From Myxococcales bacterium (lineage in GTDB: Bacteria > Myxococcota > Myxococcia > Myxococcales > Anaeromyxobacteraceae): a DNA stretch of 9,709 nucleotides. This document shows positions 6,075-9,709 of this stretch, one piece after another. Position 1 is the stretch's first letter. Each line of letters starts with the position of its first letter. The notes under the pieces are model-generated. The model was not told the DNA's origin, did no database searches, and saw only the letters and a list, made by a program, of their open reading frames with translations. The stretch is taken from assembly GCA_021784995.1 (NCBI GenBank), contig JAJYHA010000382.1, positions 1-9,709 of the forward strand, read 5' to 3'. A program made the translations under genes and the position numbers.

Positions 6075-6715
6075 GCAAGATCCGGGTCCTGATCGCCGAC
6101 GATCACGCCATCCTCCGGGAGGGGGTGCGGGCGCTCCTCTCGGCGACCGACGACATCGAGGTCGTGGGGCAGGCGGCGGACGGGCGCGAGGCCATCGAGG
6201 CCTGCCGCAGGCTCGACCCCGACGTCGTGCTGATGGACATCGCCATGCCCGGGCTGGGCGGGCTGGAGGCGGCCCTCGAGATCCGGAAGGAGGGGCTCCG
6301 CGCGCGCGTGCTCGTGCTCTCGCAGTACGAGGACCGCGAGTACGTGCGGCGGCTGCTCAAGGCGGGCGTGGCCGGCTACGTGCTGAAGAAGTCGGCGGGG
6401 AGCGAGCTGGTGGGCGCCATCCGGGCGGCGCACCGCGGCGGGCTGGTGCTCGATCCCGAGGTGGCGCGCGCCGCGATGGAGCAGGCGGATCCGCGCCGCC
6501 CCGGCGGCGACCCCTACGAGACGCTGACCGACCGCGAGAAGCAGGTCTTCCGGCTCGTGGCCGAGGGCAAGAGCAACAAGGAGGTGGCGGACGTGCTCGG
6601 CATCAGCGTCAAGACCGCCATGTCGCACCGCGAGCACGTGATGGAGAAGCTCGACCTCCACAACCGCACCGAGCTGGTCAAGCTGGCGCTCAAGCTGGGC
6701 GTGATCCAGGTGTAG
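6071..6715 (+). CDS. NarL/FixJ-family response regulator
   Basis: 214 aa from a GTG overlapping the kinase stop (GTGA), with GGAGG at 6062-6066, 4 nt upstream. The receiver domain has the acidic pair D10/D11, phosphoacceptor D56 (LMDIAMP), switch Ser S84 and conserved K106. A short linker leads to a LuxR-type helix-turn-helix at about 149-210 (LTDREKQVFRLVAEGKSNKE, then the recognition helix around VKTAMSHREHVMEKL). All catalytic receiver residues are intact, so it should accept phosphate from the kinase upstream and bind DNA as a dimer. Targets are unknown; autoregulation of this operon through the sites at 756-809 is possible but unproven. Confidence 0.95.
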   Translation: MSKIRVLIADDHAILREGVRALLSATDDIEVVGQAADGREAIEACRRLDPDVVLMDIAMPGLGGLEAALEIRKEGLRARVLVLSQYEDREYVRRLLKAGVAGYVLKKSAGSELVGAIRAAHRGGLVLDPEVARAAMEQADPRRPGGDPYETLTDREKQVFRLVAEGKSNKEVADVLGISVKTAMSHREHVMEKLDLHNRTELVKLALKLGVIQV

Positions 6716-6718
6716 GAG

Positions 6719-6737
6719 GCCGGGCGCCGCTCCCGGC
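6719..6737 (+). terminator. GC-rich hairpin after the response regulator gene
   Basis: GCCGGG (6719-6724) can pair with CCCGGC (6732-6737) around a 7-nt loop, 4 nt after the stop codon. No T-run follows, so intrinsic termination is not supported. It may mark the operon end or partly attenuate read-through into the ATPase gene. Confidence 0.2.
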
Positions 6738-6770
6738 GGGCTGCGACATGATGGCGCGGCCCCGGGCGGC

Positions 6771-9581
6771 GTGGCGCAGCGAGACGCGCCGGGAGCACCG
6801 TGGGGGCCGGGGTCCGCCGTGACGGCCAGCACGTCGCCGTGGGCGCAGGAGATCGGCGAGCTCACGGCCCACCTCGCCAGCGCCGATCGAGGCCTCGCGC
6901 AGGGCGAGGCGGCGCGGCGGCTCGCTCGCGACGGCCCCAACGAGCTGCCGCGCGAGCGATCGCGCCCTGCGTGGCGGATCGCCCGGGACGAGCTGACGCA
7001 CTTCATGGCCGTCCTGCTCTGGATCGCGGGGGGCCTGGCATTCGCCTCGCGCGCGCCGGAGCTGGGCTGGGCGATCTGGGGCGTGGTGTGCGTCAACGGC
7101 GCCTTCAGCTTCTGGCAGCAGCGCAAGGCGGAGCGCGCGCTGCAGGCCCTGCAGCGGCGGCTCCCGGACCGCGCGCGCGTGTACCGGGGCGGGCGCCTCG
7201 CCGTCCTCCCCGCCCGGGAGCTGGTCCCCGGCGACGTGATCGAGCTGGCCGAGGGCGACCGCGTGCCGGCCGACGCGCGCGTCGTCACGGCGGAGCTGCT
7301 GCACCTCGACCTGTCGCTGCTGACCGGCGAGTCGGCGCCGGTGGAGCGGCGCGGGGCGCCGGCGGCGCCCGGGGTGCGAGCGCTCGACGCGCCGGGCGCG
7401 GTGCTGGCCGGCGCGACGGTCGTCGCCGGGCGCGCCCGCGCCCTCGTCTACGCCACGGGGCGCGCCACGGAGCTGGGGAGGGTCGCCGCGCTCACGGCCG
7501 CGGTGCGGCGGCAGCCGAGCACGCTGGCGGAGCAGGTGCGCCACGTCGTGCACGTGATCACGGTGCTCGCCGCGGCCATGGGCGTCGCGGTGTTCCTGGT
7601 GGGCGGCGCGGTGGGCGGGCTCCCGGCGCACGAACGCCTGCTCTTCGCCGTCGCCATCATCGTCGCGAACGTGCCGGAGGGGCTGCTGCCGACCATCACC
7701 CTGGCCCTCGCGCTGGGGGTCCAGCGGATGGCCCAGCGCAGGGTGCTGGTGCGCCGCATGAACGCCATCGAGACGCTGAGCGCGGTGACGGTGATCTGCA
7801 CCGACAAGACCGGGACCCTGACGCGCAACGAGATGGCGGTCCGCGAGGCGTGGCTGCCGGGCCGCGGCGCGGTCCCGGTGCGCGACGGCGCCGAGCTCCC
7901 GCTCCGGCGCCTCCTCGCCGCCGCGGCGCTCTGCACCGAGGCGGGCGGGATCCCCGGCGCGGGCGTGGGGGCGATGCGGGACGGCATGGAGATCGCGCTG
8001 GTGGAGGCCGCCGGCGTGGGCCTGGAGACGCTCCGGGACCGGGCCGAGGTGCTGCGGGTGATCCCCTTCGTGCGCGCGCGCCGCGCGATGACGGCGATCG
8101 TGCGGTGGGACGCGCTCGGCCTGCGCGCCCCGGGGGCCGTGGTGGCCATCGGCAAGGGCGCGCCCGCCGACCTCCTCGCCCGCTGCGACCGGGTGCTGGA
8201 GGGCGCGGCGGCCGTCGCGCTCGACGCCGGCGGGCGGGCCGCCGTGCTGGCGGAGCACGACCGCCTCGCGACCCGGGGCTACCGGATGCTGGCCGTCGCG
8301 CTGTGGGACGCGGCGGCGGGCGCGGCGTCCCCGGGGGCGACCGGCGACGTCGCGGAGGGGGGGCTGCTCCTGGGGCTGGTCGCGATCATGGATCCGCCGA
8401 GGCCGGGGGTGGCGGAGGCGATCGAGACCTGCCGTCGCGCGGGCATCGAGGTCACGATGGTGACCGGCGACCACGGCGCCACCGCCGAGGCCGTCGCGCG
8501 GGAGGTGGGGCTCGTCCGCGGCCCCGCCACGGTGGTCGCGGGCGACGAGCTCGCCGCCATGGACGACGGGCGCCTGCGGGCGCTCCTGCGCGACGGCCGC
8601 GGCCTGATCTTCTCGCGCGTGGCGCCCGACCAGAAGCTCCGGCTGGTCGAGGCCTACCGGGCGCTGGGCCACGTGGTGGCCGTGACGGGGGACGGCGTGA
8701 ACGACGCGCCGGCGCTGCGCGCGGCCGACGTCGGGATCGCCATGGGGGCGAGCGGGACCGACGTGGCGCGGGAGGCGGCCGACATCGTGCTGCTCGACGA
8801 CGACTTCCGCTCCATCGTGGTGGCGGTGGAGGAGGGCCGGTCGCTCTTCCAGAACATCCGCAAGTTCCTCGCGTACATCCTCACCTCCAACGTCCCGGAG
8901 CTCGTGCCCTACCTGGCCATGCTCGCCCTGCGCATCCCGCCGGCGCTGGGGATCCTGCAGATCCTGGCCATCGACCTGGGGACGGACATGCTCCCGGCGC
9001 TGGCGCTCGGAGGCGAGCCGCCGGAGGCGGCCGTCATGGCCGCGCCGCCCAGGAGCCGGAGCGCCGCGCTGCTCGATCGCGCCCTGCTCGCGCGCGCCTA
9101 CCTGCGGCTCGGGCTGGTGCAGGCCGCGACCAGCATGGCGGGCTTCTTCCTGATCCTGCGCGGCCACGGGATCGGGATCGGCGAGCTGCAGCGCGCCGCG
9201 GGAGCGCTCCTCTCCGGCGCCGCGGACCCCACCACGGCGAGCGCCTTCCGGCAGGCGTCGACGGTGGCCCTGGCGGTGATCGTGGCCAGCCAGGTGGGGA
9301 ACGTCCTGGCGTGCCGGTCGGAGCGGTCGTCGGCGTTCCGGGGGTGGGTCCGCAATCCCCTCCTGCGCGCGGGGATCCTGCTCGAGCTGACCTTGCTGGC
9401 GGGGCTCGTCTACGTGCCCTGGGCGCAGCGGGTCTTCGGCACCGCGCCGCCGCCGGCGGCGGCGTGGGCGGCGCTGCCGGCGGCGCCGCTGGCGCTGCTG
9501 GCGGTCGACGAGGCGTGGAAGCGCCTGGCGGCGCGGAGACGGTCAGGGCGCCGTGACCGCGCGCTCGCGGGAGGGCTCTGA
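6771..9581 (+). CDS. P-type cation ATPase, type II with Na,K-ATPase (P2C)-like ion-site helices
   Basis: 936 aa from the GTG at 6771; an in-frame GTG at 6819 (V17) is an equally possible start, and neither has a good ribosome site. Full set of P-type motifs: TGES (185-188), NVPEGLL in TM4 (E303), phosphorylated D345 in DKTGT, KGAP (462-465), TGD (565-567) and GDGVNDAP (640-647). About ten membrane helices fit (four before the large loop, six after). TM5 reads YILTSNVPELVP (702-713) and TM6 IDLGTDMLPA (734-743), close to the animal Na,K-ATPase alpha subunit and unlike heavy-metal pumps. The Ser at 706, where H,K-ATPase has Lys, points to the Na,K type. No CPC motif and no N-terminal metal-binding domain is present. 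KGAPE is altered to KGAPA. No beta-subunit gene is visible. It should move monovalent or divalent cations across the inner membrane using ATP; which ion is not settled. It starts 55 bp after the regulator gene and may be a separate unit. Confidence 0.93.
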   Translation: MAQRDAPGAPWGPGSAVTASTSPWAQEIGELTAHLASADRGLAQGEAARRLARDGPNELPRERSRPAWRIARDELTHFMAVLLWIAGGLAFASRAPELGWAIWGVVCVNGAFSFWQQRKAERALQALQRRLPDRARVYRGGRLAVLPARELVPGDVIELAEGDRVPADARVVTAELLHLDLSLLTGESAPVERRGAPAAPGVRALDAPGAVLAGATVVAGRARALVYATGRATELGRVAALTAAVRRQPSTLAEQVRHVVHVITVLAAAMGVAVFLVGGAVGGLPAHERLLFAVAIIVANVPEGLLPTITLALALGVQRMAQRRVLVRRMNAIETLSAVTVICTDKTGTLTRNEMAVREAWLPGRGAVPVRDGAELPLRRLLAAAALCTEAGGIPGAGVGAMRDGMEIALVEAAGVGLETLRDRAEVLRVIPFVRARRAMTAIVRWDALGLRAPGAVVAIGKGAPADLLARCDRVLEGAAAVALDAGGRAAVLAEHDRLATRGYRMLAVALWDAAAGAASPGATGDVAEGGLLLGLVAIMDPPRPGVAEAIETCRRAGIEVTMVTGDHGATAEAVAREVGLVRGPATVVAGDELAAMDDGRLRALLRDGRGLIFSRVAPDQKLRLVEAYRALGHVVAVTGDGVNDAPALRAADVGIAMGASGTDVAREAADIVLLDDDFRSIVVAVEEGRSLFQNIRKFLAYILTSNVPELVPYLAMLALRIPPALGILQILAIDLGTDMLPALALGGEPPEAAVMAAPPRSRSAALLDRALLARAYLRLGLVQAATSMAGFFLILRGHGIGIGELQRAAGALLSGAADPTTASAFRQASTVALAVIVASQVGNVLACRSERSSAFRGWVRNPLLRAGILLELTLLAGLVYVPWAQRVFGTAPPPAAAWAALPAAPLALLAVDEAWKRLAARRRSGRRDRALAGGL

Positions 9582-9709
9582 CCGGATCACCACCACCGGG
9601 CAGGGCGCGTCGAGGATGACCTTCTGCGCCACCGAGCCGACGGGCGCCTCGGCCCGTCCGCTCCGGCCGTGCGTTCCCATCACGATCACGTCGTGGCGCC
9701 CCTCAGATC
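9543..9709 (-). CDS. Universal stress protein (UspA family), C-terminal part, 5' end outside window
   Basis: On the minus strand, frame from 9707 down to the TGA at 9545-9543, 54 complete residues are visible. They contain HDVIVMGTHGRSG, then APVGSVAQKV and APCPVVVIR. This is the UspA C-terminal ATP-binding signature G-x2-G-x9-G-(S/T), with GTHG and GS exactly nine residues apart, followed by the final beta-strand. The protein continues beyond the right edge. Its 3' end overlaps the end of the convergent ATPase gene by 39 bp. UspA proteins are cytoplasmic, often bind ATP, and are induced by starvation, anoxia or other stress. Family call sure; specific role unknown. Confidence 0.88.
   Translation of the reverse strand, partial: SEGRHDVIVMGTHGRSGRAEAPVGSVAQKVILDAPCPVVVIRSEPSRERAVTAP

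Noticed and set aside
6751..6822. ATG-started frame of about 23 codons between the regulator and ATPase genes
   Set aside because: Very short, Arg-rich, overlaps the ATPase start region and has no recognisable content.
6690..9167. 825-codon minus-strand open frame opposite the ATPase, and similar ones at 2683-4191, 3843-5912 and 5912-7288
   Set aside because: Products rich in Arg, Ala, His and Gln with no recognisable motif; the opposite strand carries complete conserved families. Length alone means little at this GC content.
1..9709. GATC at both window edges as a sign of a restriction-fragment junction or chimera
   Set aside because: GATC is common in this sequence and nothing else suggests an artificial junction; coding frames run normally to both edges.

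Overview
The window is very GC-rich with strong G/C third-position bias, so almost every real gene has long open frames in its shadow on both strands. The gene content is a multihaem cytochrome with a di-haem cytochrome b, a haem-c sensor kinase, a GcvH-like membrane protein, and a P-type ATPase next to a universal stress protein. This suggests a metabolically versatile, anaerobically respiring soil or sediment bacterium. Myxococcota of the Anaeromyxobacter type, or a related deltaproteobacterial lineage, fits best. That assignment is inference from gene content and composition; no rRNA or other taxonomic marker is present.

Layout. (1) Positions 1-606 (+) hold the end of a GcvH-like (lipoyl-fold) protein that has lost the lipoyl-lysine. 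(2) Positions 607-919 are a non-coding gap with a plausible sigma70-type promoter (768-796), flanked by a 10-bp-phased direct repeat and overlapped by an inverted repeat. (3) Positions 920-6715 (+) are six genes with no gaps between them. They encode a nine-haem c-type cytochrome with a C-terminal anchor, a four-helix cytochrome b, an M56/BlaR1-like membrane zinc protease, a small single-pass protein with a DUF4367-like C-terminus, a sensor histidine kinase with a CXXCH haem-c motif in its periplasmic domain, and a NarL/FixJ-type response regulator. Junctions are 4-bp ATGA/GTGA overlaps, except a 20-bp overlap between cytochrome b and the protease, so translational coupling is likely. (4) Positions 6771-9581 (+) encode a type-II P-type ATPase that looks like the Na,K-ATPase (P2C) group at its ion-binding helices. 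(5) Positions 9543-9709 (-) hold the C-terminal end of a UspA-family protein that converges on the ATPase gene and overlaps its 3' end.

How the genes may work together. The cytochrome c/cytochrome b pair resembles inner-membrane quinol-oxidising bc-type modules that pass electrons from menaquinol to periplasmic cytochromes, such as the CbcBA type known in Geobacter. The next four genes look like a dedicated membrane sensing layer. The kinase carries its own covalent haem site and is coupled to a LuxR-type regulator, and an M56 protease plus a small membrane protein sit between the cytochromes and the kinase. The most interesting reading is a self-contained redox module that makes a respiratory branch, senses periplasmic redox state or a haem ligand, and adjusts transcription. 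No regulator target is visible apart from the candidate sites upstream of 920, so the wiring is inference.
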